A DNA stretch of 64,000 nucleotides from Microbacterium sp. LKL04 (GCF_900102005.1 NZ_LT627736.1:868001-932000); one strand, 5' to 3'; shown: positions 9,352 to 16,956, numbered from the stretch's first letter. Translations and numbers: made by a program. Notes: generated from the letters alone by a model not told the origin.

Positions 9352-9925
9352 GTGTACTCCGCTGCCCGCCGAACACGGCGATGTTCTCCGAGCCCGGGGG
9401 AAGACCTGCCAGCATGCAGACCAACTCACCCCAGGCATCCATATGACTGGTGAGGTCTCCCTCGGGGGACCATGATGCGCGGAGCTCGATCTGCGCACCA
9501 TCGCCCTCCGCGGCCAGCGTCCCGAAACCCTTCGAGAGGGTCTTGGTCGCTGTGCCGGATGCCGCATGGAACGTTGCTCCACGTGCGGCGAGGGCGTCGA
9601 CCAGCCATGACCAGGCTACGTCGGCCAGCAGGGGATCGGTGCCGATCTCGGGTTCGAGCGGCGCCTGCGCGAAGCAGACGATCCGCCAGGGGCCGCCCCA
9701 GGCATCCGGTTCGGCCGCATCGTGGAGGATCACGATGCGTCCCGTGCCGTACATCGATTCGCCGTCGTCCTCCGGACGGACGTCTCCGGCGAACGCGATG
9801 GCGTCCGGCGCAAGCGACGAGGGTGCGGCGATCTCGCGCACCACGAAGTCGTCGCGGAAATGCAGGCCGCGCAGCGCGTCGCCGACGGCGAGGAATTCCG
9901 GCGGCCCGGACGGGGGTTCGGTCAC
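9344..9925 (-). CDS. DUF3000 domain-containing protein
   Basis: 193-residue conserved actinobacterial protein of unknown function, recognised from the family's N-terminal pattern (LRGLHFRDDFVVREI, then a proline/alanine stretch and a DG-rich segment). No catalytic motif, signal peptide or membrane segment is evident. It starts with GTG at 9925, 6 bases after the -10 hexamer TAGTCT on the minus strand, so it is probably leaderless. It overlaps rnd by 8 bases, implying translational coupling and a link to RNA metabolism that is inference only. Confidence 0.82.
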   Translation of the reverse strand: MTEPPSGPPEFLAVGDALRGLHFRDDFVVREIAAPSSLAPDAIAFAGDVRPEDDGESMYGTGRIVILHDAAEPDAWGGPWRIVCFAQAPLEPEIGTDPLLADVAWSWLVDALAARGATFHAASGTATKTLSKGFGTLAAEGDGAQIELRASWSPEGDLTSHMDAWGELVCMLAGLPPGSENIAVFGGQRSTRG

Positions 9926-9931
9926 GGCGAC

Positions 9932-9941
9932 AGACTAGAGT
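9932..9941. promoter_or_regulatory. Overlapping divergent -10 elements (DUF3000 gene / hydrolase)
   Basis: Within AGACTAGAGT the minus strand reads TAGTCT (9937-9932), 6 bases before the GTG of the DUF3000 gene. The plus strand reads TAGAGT (9936-9941), 9 bases before the ATG of the hydrolase. The two hexamers share the central TA pair. Confidence 0.55.
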
Positions 9942-9950
9942 GAGGGCACC

Positions 9951-11171
9951 ATGAAGGCTTCCAGGCGCGCCGTTCCCGACGACGCCCGGCCGGGAACCGT
10001 CGTCGCGGTCCGAAGCACCGTCGTCGCACTGGCCACGGCGTTCATCAGTGCCACGGGATTGCTCGCCCTTCTCGCCGGGCGTGTCGCGCGCCGCGTCGTG
10101 GCCCCCGCCGGACGGGCGCCCGACACCACCATCCTGGACGTCGACACCGCCGCGCAGACCATCACCCTGTCGCGTTCGGCTGACACCGTCCTGCCGGGAC
10201 GGTACGGGCTGTTCACCACGGGGACGCAGTCCTACGTGAAGCTCGGGACGGTCTTGACGACCCGGGCGGAGTCCGTCACACGCAAGCTCCTGACGCAGAT
10301 CGATGAGGCCGACCGGCTGACCTCGGCCGCCGCCTTCAGCGGGTGGTACTTCTCCGAGCCCGGAGAGCTGCATCTGCCGTTCGAGAACGTCTCGGTCTCG
10401 ACGGCGCTCGGCTCGTGCCCGGCCTGGGTCTTCCCCGCCGATGCGCCCACGGACATCTGGGCGATCCACATCCACGGACGCGGCACCACGCGTTCCGAGA
10501 CTCTCCGCGGCGTCCCGGCCTTCCACGGGGCGGGTATCGCGTCGATGCTCGCGTCGTACCGGAACGACGGTGACGCCCCGCGCAGCAGGGGAGGGGCGTC
10601 GGCCCTCGGGGCGACCGAATGGCGCGACGTCGACCGAGCGATCGGTCACGCGCGTCGCTCCGGCGCGCGGCGCATCATACTCGTCGGCTGGTCGATGGGC
10701 GGGGCGATCGCCCTGCAGCTCGCCGTGAACTCGGCGCACCGGGATCTCATCGTGGGACTCGTCCTCGACTCGCCGGTCGTCGACTGGCGACAGGTGCTCA
10801 CCCATCACGCCGGACTCATGGGCATCCCGAACCCGCTCGCCCGGGCGGCCCTCGACGCGCTGGCGCAGCGGTGGGCGTCGCCCTTGACGGGCGCGGCGGA
10901 CCCGATCCCCTGGGACCGTCTCGACCTGCTCAGGCGGGCCGATGAACTCGTCGCGCCCACCCTCATCCTCCACAGCGACGCGGATGACTTCGTCCCCGTC
11001 GGCGCGTCACGCGCACTGCGCGATCTCCGGCCGGACCTCATCGACCTCGAGGAGTTCGAGGAAGCGCGCCACACGAAGCTCTGGAACTACGACGAAGAGC
11101 GCTGGACGTCTCGCGTCCGCGATTGGCTGACCGCACAGGGCCTCAGCGGCGCCGGAGCCTCAGATAGCTGA
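9951..11171 (+). CDS. Membrane-anchored alpha/beta hydrolase
   Basis: 406 residues. A hydrophobic segment at about residues 20-45 looks like an N-terminal membrane anchor or uncleaved signal. The hydrolase fold follows: the nucleophile elbow GWSMGG near residue 245, the catalytic Asp in LHSDADDFVP near 342, and the His in ARHTKLWN near 371. HGRGTTRSE probably carries the oxyanion hole. The substrate is unknown; esterase or dienelactone-hydrolase-like activity is likely. The 3' end overlaps the convergent RibD-like gene by 29 bases. Confidence 0.85.
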   Translation: MKASRRAVPDDARPGTVVAVRSTVVALATAFISATGLLALLAGRVARRVVAPAGRAPDTTILDVDTAAQTITLSRSADTVLPGRYGLFTTGTQSYVKLGTVLTTRAESVTRKLLTQIDEADRLTSAAAFSGWYFSEPGELHLPFENVSVSTALGSCPAWVFPADAPTDIWAIHIHGRGTTRSETLRGVPAFHGAGIASMLASYRNDGDAPRSRGGASALGATEWRDVDRAIGHARRSGARRIILVGWSMGGAIALQLAVNSAHRDLIVGLVLDSPVVDWRQVLTHHAGLMGIPNPLARAALDALAQRWASPLTGAADPIPWDRLDLLRRADELVAPTLILHSDADDFVPVGASRALRDLRPDLIDLEEFEEARHTKLWNYDEERWTSRVRDWLTAQGLSGAGASDS

Positions 11172-11847
11172 ACCCGTCGTCGTCGATGAGGACTCCCGCC
11201 GGTGACGTGTCGATGGGGCGACGCAGCGGCAGGAACGGCCCCGCCGTGGGCACGAGGTGCGGTGCAGCCGTCACGCAGTACTCGTCGATGAGGTCGTCGG
11301 CGGCGAACTGCGCCGCCAGCATCGGGCCGCCCTCGCAGACGATGTGACGCAGGCCGCGTTCGGTGAGCGCCGAGAGGATGCCGGTGGCAGGCATCCGTCC
11401 GCCGTGCGTGGGCACGTGCACGACGGTGATCCCGCGCTGGACCGGCGGTGCGTCGGCTCCCTCGGGCATCACGAAGAGAACCTGATCGTCCGGTCCGTCG
11501 GGATCCGGGTCGAGCCGGTGGCCCGCGAGATCGCCGGAGCCGGTGATGATGGCCAGCCGGGACCGTCGGGGGAGGAGGTAGCCCTCGGCGCGAACGGTCT
11601 GCGCACCGACGATGATGGCGTCGGCGCTCGCGCGGATCACGCCGAGGATCGCCCGGTCGGCGCGGTTGGTGAGGGTGTTGCTCGTCCCGTCCGGACCGAC
11701 GGCTGATCCGGTCAAGGAGGTAATCATGTTGAGCCGCACCCAGTCCTCCCGGGGCGGCGCGTAGCGGTCGGCGATCCAGCGACGACCCTCCGGGCTCGCG
11801 GCATCCACTCGCTCACCCGCGGTCGGAAGCACCTCTGTCAGCCACAC
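11143..11847 (-). CDS. RibD C-terminal domain / dihydrofolate-reductase-like protein
   Basis: 234 residues, matching the stand-alone pyrimidine reductase family (RibD_C, DHFR-like fold, NADPH-dependent). MITSLTGSAVGPDG near residue 41 and ADAIIVGAQTVRAEGY near 75 form the cofactor and substrate site. IVCEGGPMLAAQ near 170 is the second signature. No deaminase domain is present, so it is not complete RibD. A riboflavin role is possible, but no other rib gene is near. It starts with GTG at 11847 behind GGGAGGA. Confidence 0.85.
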   Translation of the reverse strand: MWLTEVLPTAGERVDAASPEGRRWIADRYAPPREDWVRLNMITSLTGSAVGPDGTSNTLTNRADRAILGVIRASADAIIVGAQTVRAEGYLLPRRSRLAIITGSGDLAGHRLDPDPDGPDDQVLFVMPEGADAPPVQRGITVVHVPTHGGRMPATGILSALTERGLRHIVCEGGPMLAAQFAADDLIDEYCVTAAPHLVPTAGPFLPLRRPIDTSPAGVLIDDDGFSYLRLRRR

Positions 11848-11899
11848 GCCGCCATCCTCCCACGGCCGGTCTCGCGGCGAGGGTCGCCGGCGCGGCGGC

Positions 11900-11905
11900 T
11901 AGGCT
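11900..11905 (+). promoter_or_regulatory. -10 element of zapE, leaderless spacing
   Basis: TAGGCT is followed by 6 bases and the GTG at 11912. No Shine-Dalgarno sequence fits between them. Confidence 0.6.
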
Positions 11906-11911
11906 TGACGG

Positions 11912-12943
11912 GTGCCTGTGACCTCCTCCGGAACCACTCATCTGAGCGAACGCGATCCGAAGGTGAGCGGAGCCGAGATGGTCGCCGCACTCGTTCCCCC
12001 GCCGCAGTTCGACGAGGCGACCTTCGCCACCTATCGGGCGGACGACGCGTACCCCTCGCAGCAGGAGGCGAAGGACCTGCTCGAGACCTTCAGCTCGGGC
12101 CGTACCGCCGCTGCGGCGCGCGGTGGCTTCTTCCGGCGCGCCAAGCGCGAGGCTCCGATGAAGCCGGGCGTCTACCTCGACGGCGGCTTCGGCGTCGGCA
12201 AGACCCACCTCCTCGCGGCGATCTATCACGCGATGCCCGCCCGCCGGAAGTACTTCGGCTCGTTCATCGAGTACACGGCTTTGGTCGGCGCGCTGGGCTA
12301 TCAGAAGACGGTGGAGCTGTTCCGCGGCGCCGACCTCCTCTGCATCGACGAGTTCGAGCTCGACGATCCGGGCGACACGATGGTGATGACCCGGCTGATC
12401 GCCGAGCTGGTGCCCACCGGCACGAAGCTCGCCGCGACGTCGAACACACCGCCGAACGCCCTCGGCGAAGGGCGTTTCGCCGCCCAGGACTTCCTGCGCG
12501 AGATCCAGGCGATGTCCGAGCACTTCCAGACGATCCGGATCGACGGCACCGACTACCGCCAGCGGGCCGTCGACGGGCACGCGGTGGTTCTGGACGACAC
12601 CGCCTATGAGAGCGCGATGAGGGATGCCGCGGCATCCACTCTCGTCTCCGATGACGACTTCGCCGGGTTCATCCGCCACCTCGCCTCGGTTCACCCGTCC
12701 CGCTACATCCGCCTTATCGAGGGCGTCGGGACGATCGGACTGCGGGACGTCATCGGGTTCGACGACCAGGCGGCCGCGTTGCGGTTCGTGGCCTTCGTCG
12801 ACCGCGCGTACGACGCGCAGATCCCGATCCGGGCCACCGGCGTCTCCCTGGATTCGGTGTTCCGCGAGGACATGCTCGCCGGCGGATACCGCAAGAAGTA
12901 CCTGCGCGCCGTCTCGCGCCTGGTCGCTCTCACCCACTCGTAA
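11912..12943 (+). CDS. zapE: Cell division protein ZapE (AFG1-like ATPase)
   Basis: P-loop ATPase of the AFG1/ZapE family, linked in other bacteria to Z-ring constriction and membrane protein turnover. 343 residues. Walker A is GGFGVGKTHLL near residue 90 and Walker B is LLCIDEFELDD near 143. The family block ATSNTPPNALGEGRF near 174 is intact. The GTG at 11912 is preferred because of the -10 box 6 bases upstream; a second in-frame GTG lies two codons later. It is monocistronic, followed by an inverted repeat and the amt regulatory region. Confidence 0.92.
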   Translation: MPVTSSGTTHLSERDPKVSGAEMVAALVPPPQFDEATFATYRADDAYPSQQEAKDLLETFSSGRTAAAARGGFFRRAKREAPMKPGVYLDGGFGVGKTHLLAAIYHAMPARRKYFGSFIEYTALVGALGYQKTVELFRGADLLCIDEFELDDPGDTMVMTRLIAELVPTGTKLAATSNTPPNALGEGRFAAQDFLREIQAMSEHFQTIRIDGTDYRQRAVDGHAVVLDDTAYESAMRDAAASTLVSDDDFAGFIRHLASVHPSRYIRLIEGVGTIGLRDVIGFDDQAAALRFVAFVDRAYDAQIPIRATGVSLDSVFREDMLAGGYRKKYLRAVSRLVALTHS

Positions 12944-12947
12944 GCGG

Positions 12948-12982
12948 CATCAGGCGTTTCTCGGAGGCACGGGAAACCTGAT
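12948..12982 (+). terminator. Imperfect hairpin after zapE
   Basis: ATCAGG plus TTTC on the left arm pairs with GAAA plus CCTGAT on the right, with a 2-base bulge and a loop of about 12 bases. It sits just after the zapE stop. Its right arm overlaps the first GAAAC of the possible GlnR region, so its role is uncertain. Confidence 0.4.
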
Positions 12983-13042
12983 GTTTACCTTCTCGGCACC
13001 CTCGTAACCAGCGCGAAACACCCGTGCGCCGTCGGGCGAAAC
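12973..13042 (+). promoter_or_regulatory. GlnR-like nitrogen-control region of amt
   Basis: GTAAC at 13004-13008, six bases, then GAAAC at 13015-13019 matches the actinobacterial GlnR box (gTnAC-n6-GaAAC). Flanking copies GAAAC-n6-TTTAC at 12973-12988 and GAAAC at 13038-13042 add weaker half-sites. This fits nitrogen-starvation activation of the ammonium channel gene 67 bases downstream. No glnR gene is in the window. Confidence 0.6.
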
Positions 13043-13108
13043 CACGGACCTCGACACTGGGGGCACCCGACGCTACACCTGCGTCCCTGCAGAGAGGTTC
13101 CCTTCGAG

Positions 13109-14377
13109 ATGGATCAAGGCAACACCGCATTCATACTCATCGCGGCCGCACTAGTCCTGCTGATGACCCCAGGTCTCGCGTTCTTCTACGGCGGTCTCGT
13201 CAAGGCGAAGAGCGTCATCAGCATGATGATGATGTCCTTCGGCGCACTCGGCCTCATCGGGGTGCTCTGGGTGCTCTACGGCTACGCCATCGCCTTCCCG
13301 GGCAGCAGCGGCACTCTGGGGCCGTGGTCGATCGACGGGGCTGCGGTCGGCCTGACGAGCGTCCTCGAGCCCGCAGAGGGTGCCACGTACCCGCCGCTGG
13401 CCTTCGTCGCCTTCCAGGCCACCTTCGCGATCATCACCGTCGCTCTCGTCTCCGGCGCCATCGCCGACCGTGCCAAGTTCGGTGCGTGGATGATCTTCGC
13501 GGGCGTCTGGGCGACGGTCGTCTACTTCCCCGTCGCGAGCTGGGTCTTCAACTTCGGTCTCGCGGACGACGGCTCGTTCGAGTACGGCGGCTGGATCACC
13601 CACGGCCTGCAGGACGTGTTCGGCGTCGGCGCCATCGACTTCGCCGGCGGCACGGCTGTCCACATCAACGCCGGTGCGGCCGCTCTCGCCCTGGCACTCG
13701 TCCTCGGCAAGCGCGTCGGCTTCCAGAAGGGCGTCCACGTCCCGCACAACCCGCCGTTCGTCCTCCTCGGCGCAGGCCTCCTGTGGTTCGGCTGGTTCGG
13801 CTTCAACGCCGGCTCGGAGCTGGCTGCCGACAACACCGCGGCGCTCGCCTTCGTCAACACGATCGCCGCTCCCGCCGCCGCTCTGCTCGCCTGGCTCCTG
13901 GTCGAGAAGATCAAGGACGGCAAGCCGACATCCGTCGGCGCGGCCTCCGGTGCCGTCGCCGGTCTCGTCGCGATCACCCCGGCGTGCGGCTCGCTCGACC
14001 CGGTCTGGGCGATCGTCCTCGGCCTCATCGCCGGTGCCGTCTGCGCCCTGGCCATCGAGCTGAAGTACAAGCTCGGCTTCGACGACTCGCTCGACGTGGT
14101 CGGCATCCACCTCGTCGGTGGCCTCATCGGAACGCTCTACCTCGGCTTCTTCGCCCGCGACACCGGCCTGTTCATGGGGGGCGACGCATCGCAGCTCATC
14201 GTCCAGGCGATCGCAGCCTTCGCGGTGCTGGGCTACTCCTTCGTGGTCGCCTTCGTCATCGGCTTCGCGATCGAGAAGACGATCGGATTCCGCGTGAAGA
14301 ACGAAGACGAGATCGCCGGTATCGACACGGTCGTGCACGGCGAGGCCGGCTACGTGCTGGAGGACGCCAAGGCCTGA
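13109..14377 (+). CDS. amt: Ammonium transporter (Amt/MEP/Rh family)
   Basis: Integral-membrane ammonium channel of about 11 helices in 422 residues. Conserved pieces include LMTPGLAFFYGGL near residue 17, GTAVHINAGAAAL with the first pore His near 183, GWFGFNAGSE near 230 and HLVGGLIG with the second pore His near 333. The N-terminus faces outward with no signal cleavage site, as usual for actinobacterial Amt. It starts at ATG 13109 behind GAGAGG. glnK and glnD do not follow; a strong terminator ends the unit. Regulation by GlnR is suggested by the boxes upstream. Confidence 0.96.
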   Translation: MDQGNTAFILIAAALVLLMTPGLAFFYGGLVKAKSVISMMMMSFGALGLIGVLWVLYGYAIAFPGSSGTLGPWSIDGAAVGLTSVLEPAEGATYPPLAFVAFQATFAIITVALVSGAIADRAKFGAWMIFAGVWATVVYFPVASWVFNFGLADDGSFEYGGWITHGLQDVFGVGAIDFAGGTAVHINAGAAALALALVLGKRVGFQKGVHVPHNPPFVLLGAGLLWFGWFGFNAGSELAADNTAALAFVNTIAAPAAALLAWLLVEKIKDGKPTSVGAASGAVAGLVAITPACGSLDPVWAIVLGLIAGAVCALAIELKYKLGFDDSLDVVGIHLVGGLIGTLYLGFFARDTGLFMGGDASQLIVQAIAAFAVLGYSFVVAFVIGFAIEKTIGFRVKNEDEIAGIDTVVHGEAGYVLEDAKA

Positions 14378-14390
14378 TCCGTCACCTCAC

Positions 14391-14428
14391 ACGGAGGGCG
14401 TCGCGGGAGTACCCGCGGCGCCCTCCGT
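14391..14428 (+). terminator. Strong terminator after amt
   Basis: A 17-bp stem with one G-T pair: ACGGAGGGCG-T-CGCGGG (14391-14407) against CCCGCG-G-CGCCCTCCGT (14412-14428), loop AGTA, then TTGTCGTC. It isolates amt from the sugar-binding gene. Confidence 0.92.
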
Positions 14429-14457
14429 TGTCGTCTATGACACGTTCCACGTCGTGC

Positions 14458-14487
14458 TTGTGCAGCCCCGGCCTGCTGCCCTACGTT
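14458..14487 (+). promoter_or_regulatory. Promoter of the sugar-binding lipoprotein gene
   Basis: TTGTGC at 14458-14463 and TACGTT at 14482-14487 are spaced by 18 bases. The predicted start near 14494 falls inside the LacI-type operator. Confidence 0.5.
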
Positions 14488-14491
14488 GAGC

Positions 14492-14506
14492 GGGAAGCGC
14501 TTTCCC
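14492..14506 (+). promoter_or_regulatory. LacI-family operator
   Basis: GGGAAGCGCTTTCCC is a near-perfect palindrome centred on GCGC with the AAGCGCTT core recognised by many LacI-type sugar repressors. It covers the predicted transcription start of the binding-protein gene, consistent with repression released by a sugar. No lacI-type gene is in the window. Confidence 0.75.
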
Positions 14507-14544
14507 CTCTCACTTCGTCCAGTGCTGGACGAGAAAGGACGACG

Positions 14545-15828
14545 ATGTCCCGCATCCGTACGACCGCCGCTTGGGCGGCCGCAGCCGTCTTCGCTGTCTC
14601 GCTGGTCGGTTGCAGTCCCGCCGCCTCCGATTCGGGCGGCTCGTTCGACCCCGACGAGAAGGTGTCCCTCGATTTCGCGTGGTGGGGAAACGACGACCGC
14701 GCCGCTCGCTACGCGACGCTCATCGAGGCCTTCAACGAAGAGCACCCGAACATCACCATCAAGACGACCTTCACGGACTTCCCGAGCTATTGGGAGCAGC
14801 GGCAGGTCGAGGCGGCGAGCGGCAGTCTGCCCGACGTCTTCCAGTTCTCCGACAGCTACCTGCGCCAGTACGGCGAGAGTGGCGCGATCCTCGACTTGGA
14901 TGAGGTGGCCGATCAGATCGATTTCACGACGTTCGACGACAGCCTGCTCGGCACCGGGCGTCTGGACGGCACGCAGTACTCCCTGCCGACGGGGTACAGC
15001 CTCTGGGCGAACTTCGTCAACGAAGACCTGTTGAAGGAGCACGGTCTCGAGCTGCCCGCGGCGGGCTCGTCGTTCGACGAGTTCAACGACTGGCTCGCCG
15101 AGGTCACCGACAAGACGGGCGGGGATCCGTTCGGCGGCACCGACTACACGCAGCGCATCCAGGTGCTCGAGCTGCAATTGCGCGCCGCCGGCAAGGCGCT
15201 CTACACGGAGGAGGGCGAGCTCGGGTTCACGAAGGACGAGTTGGCGGACTTCTGGGAATCTGGCGCGACGCTGCGCGACGGCATCACGATCCCGCAGCAG
15301 CAGCTCGAGGAGATCAGCCCGATCTCGGGCTTCGGCTCGACCCGGACGCTGAGCGAGATGAGCTGGAGCAACTTCCTCGGCGGCTACCTGGCCGACTCCG
15401 GAGCATCGTCGATTGGAATCGTGGCTCCGCCGACGACGGATGCCGGTGCGAAGGACCTCTACCGCCAGGGCGGTCTGCAGGTGGCGATCTCCTCGCGCAC
15501 GAAGCACCCTGAGGCCGCTGCGATCTTCCTCGACTACGTCGTGAACAGCCCCGAGGCGGGAGAGATCTTCGGCACGACGCTCGGGTTCCCGGCATCCAGC
15601 AGCAAGCTGGAGGGCACGAAGCTCGAAGGCCCCGATCAGCAGGTCGCGGACTACATCGAGTCGGTGTCGGACCGCATCGGCGACGCGCCGCCGCCCGCGG
15701 TCGTCGGCTACGGCTCGCTGGAGCAGAAGTTCTGGGACCTGGGTAAGGAACTCGGACTCGGAACGAAGACGGTGGATGCCGCCGTCGACGAGTTCTTCGC
15801 CGAAGCGGACGTGATCCTCAACAACTGA
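14545..15828 (+). CDS. Sugar ABC transporter substrate-binding lipoprotein (orphan)
   Basis: 427 residues. An N-terminal signal peptide ends in the lipobox SLVGC, with the lipidated Cys at 23. The mature part is a family-1 (carbohydrate) extracellular binding protein: FAWWGNDDRAARY near residue 45, QFSDSYLRQYG near 107, and a C-terminal SRTKHPEAAAIFLDYV near 318. The start at ATG 14545 follows GAAAGGA. The frame is open far upstream but only as antisense-free filler. Unusually, no permease or ATPase genes follow; the next gene is PemK-like. It probably feeds a transporter encoded elsewhere, under sugar control through the operator. Confidence 0.9.
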   Translation: MSRIRTTAAWAAAAVFAVSLVGCSPAASDSGGSFDPDEKVSLDFAWWGNDDRAARYATLIEAFNEEHPNITIKTTFTDFPSYWEQRQVEAASGSLPDVFQFSDSYLRQYGESGAILDLDEVADQIDFTTFDDSLLGTGRLDGTQYSLPTGYSLWANFVNEDLLKEHGLELPAAGSSFDEFNDWLAEVTDKTGGDPFGGTDYTQRIQVLELQLRAAGKALYTEEGELGFTKDELADFWESGATLRDGITIPQQQLEEISPISGFGSTRTLSEMSWSNFLGGYLADSGASSIGIVAPPTTDAGAKDLYRQGGLQVAISSRTKHPEAAAIFLDYVVNSPEAGEIFGTTLGFPASSSKLEGTKLEGPDQQVADYIESVSDRIGDAPPPAVVGYGSLEQKFWDLGKELGLGTKTVDAAVDEFFAEADVILNN

Positions 15829-15848
15829 CGGTATCCGCGGACGAGGGT

Positions 15849-15854
15849 TAGGGT
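15849..15854 (+). promoter_or_regulatory. -10 element of the pemK-like gene, leaderless spacing
   Basis: TAGGGT is followed by 6 bases and the GTG at 15861. It gives this gene its own promoter despite lying only 32 bases after the binding-protein gene. Confidence 0.55.
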
Positions 15855-15860
15855 GACGGC

Positions 15861-16331
15861 GTGACATCGCGCCTGATCTCAGCCCTCGTCCGTCTGTTCC
15901 GGCCGTCGCGCGGCGCGGCCCCGGCGGCCGGGACCGTGAGGGTGATGCCCGCCGACATCCGAGATCTCCGCATCAGCTATCGACCCGAGCCCGACGGCGA
16001 TCCCGATGCGGGTGAGATCGTCTGGACCTGGGTCCCGTTCGACGAGGCCGACGGCCGCGGCAAGGACCGGCCGGTCCTCGTCATCGGGCTCCACGGTCAG
16101 GACCGGCTTTACGCGGTGCGACTCACGAGCAAACCGCACGACCGCGACGGGGAGCACCTCGCTCTCGGTACAGGGGAGTGGGATGCCGCAGGTCGCCCGT
16201 CGTGGGTTGACCTCGGTCACCTCTACAGCGTCCCTCGGACCGCGATGCGCCGCGAGGGAGCAGCGCTCGACCGCGCACGTTTCGACCGCGTCGCAGCTGC
16301 ACTGAGGACTCGGTACCGTTGGTCTGCGTGA
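15861..16331 (+). CDS. PemK/MazF-like protein without partner antitoxin
   Basis: 156 residues. After a basic N-terminal stretch of about 35 residues, the domain contains EIVWTWVPFDEADGRGKDRP, then VLVIG and the downstream LTSKPHDRD. These correspond to the PemK-like beta-barrel entry loop with the GKDRP motif. Family members include mRNA endoribonuclease toxins, but this chromosomal actinobacterial type often stands alone and its activity is unknown. No small antitoxin-like gene lies on either side: the sugar-binding gene precedes and tRNA genes follow. The GTG start is set by the -10 box 6 bases upstream. Confidence 0.78.
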   Translation: MTSRLISALVRLFRPSRGAAPAAGTVRVMPADIRDLRISYRPEPDGDPDAGEIVWTWVPFDEADGRGKDRPVLVIGLHGQDRLYAVRLTSKPHDRDGEHLALGTGEWDAAGRPSWVDLGHLYSVPRTAMRREGAALDRARFDRVAAALRTRYRWSA

Positions 16332-16347
16332 CGCCGGAGAACGACGA

Positions 16348-16371
16348 AAGCCCCCGAATTCTCGGGGGCTT
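16348..16371. terminator. Terminator between the pemK-like gene and tRNA-Val
   Basis: AAGCCCCCGA at 16348-16357 pairs perfectly with TCGGGGGCTT at 16362-16371, loop ATTC. It lies at the convergent ends of both genes and can act in both directions. Confidence 0.85.
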
Positions 16372-16376
16372 CTCGG

Positions 16377-16449
16377 TGGGCGATGCCGGACTCGAACCGA
16401 CGACCTCTTCCGTGTGAAGGAAGCGCGCTACCAACTGCGCCAATCGCCC
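16377..16449 (-). tRNA. tRNA-Val (anticodon CAC)
   Basis: A 73-base cloverleaf on the minus strand: acceptor GGGCGAT pairs with ATCGCCC, discriminator A. The anticodon stem CTTCC/GGAAG encloses the loop TTCACAC. The T-arm carries GGTTCGAGTCC. CCA is not encoded. Confidence 0.97.
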
Positions 16450-16549
16450 GAATGACACTCGGGCCGATGACCGAGCATACCGGATCCGGCGGCCCCGACC
16501 GAACCGGCACGGCCCGCGACGGTGAGACACGCGCGGGGCGGCGCCGGTT

Positions 16550-16577
16550 TTGCACTGGCGCAGGAATCGTCTAATGT
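16550..16577 (+). promoter_or_regulatory. Promoter of the tRNA Gly-Cys-Val cluster
   Basis: TTGCAC at 16550-16555 and TAATGT at 16572-16577 with a 16-base spacer. The predicted start near 16584 is about 26 bases before mature tRNA-Gly. This is one of the better sigma-70-like matches in the window. Confidence 0.6.
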
Positions 16578-16609
16578 TTAACGAGTGCCGGAGAGATCCG
16601 GAACGAAAT

Positions 16610-16681
16610 GCGGATGTAGCGCAGTGGTAGCGCATCACCTTGCCAAGGTGAGGGTCGCGAGTTCGAATCTCGTCATCCGCT
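16610..16681 (+). tRNA. tRNA-Gly (anticodon GCC)
   Basis: 72 bases. Acceptor GCGGATG/CATCCGC, discriminator T as usual for glycine. The anticodon stem CACC/GGTG encloses TTGCCAA. T-arm GAGTTCGAATCTC. CCA is not encoded. Confidence 0.97.
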
Positions 16682-16736
16682 CGAGTGTGGGGATCTTCCT
16701 CCGGGGAGATCGCGTCACGTGGGTCAAACCACACAC

Positions 16737-16810
16737 GGTGGCGTGGCCGAGTGGCTAGGCAGCGGCCTGCAAAGCCGTCCACACGGGTTCGAATCCCGTC
16801 GCCACCTCCA
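16737..16810 (+). tRNA. tRNA-Cys (anticodon GCA)
   Basis: Acceptor GGTGGCG/CGCCACC, discriminator T. The anticodon loop CTGCAAA reads GCA. T-arm CGGGTTCGAATCCCG. CCA follows at 16808-16810, so the 3' end appears to be encoded, unlike in the neighbouring tRNAs. Confidence 0.96.
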
Positions 16811-16834
16811 CTCACAACTCAACAGCCTTCACAG

Positions 16835-16906
16835 GCGCGATTGGCGCAGCGGTAGCGCGCTTCCCTGACACGGAAGAGGTCACTGGTTCGATCCCAGTAT
16901 CGCGCA
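16835..16906 (+). tRNA. tRNA-Val (anticodon GAC)
   Basis: Acceptor GCGCGAT/ATCGCGC, discriminator A. The anticodon stem CTTCC/GGAAG encloses CTGACAC. T-arm CTGGTTCGATCCCAG. Together with the divergent CAC isoacceptor it gives two valine tRNAs in one locus. Confidence 0.97.
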
Positions 16907-16911
16907 CAGAC

Positions 16912-16938
16912 AAACCCCCGGTTCCCCGGGGGTTTTTT
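16912..16938. terminator. Rho-independent terminator after the tRNA cluster
   Basis: AAACCCCCGG at 16912-16921 pairs perfectly with CCGGGGGTTT at 16926-16935, loop TTCC, and the T-run extends to 16938. It also lies downstream of the minus-strand DUF7882 gene and could serve it. Confidence 0.93.
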
Positions 16939-16956
16939 GTTGCCCATGCGGAGAGC

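Noticed and set aside
13024..15828. An apparent 934-residue fusion ahead of the sugar-binding protein.
   Set aside because: The upstream part is an alternative frame of amt; the real start at 14545 has a ribosome site, a signal peptide and a separate promoter and terminator.
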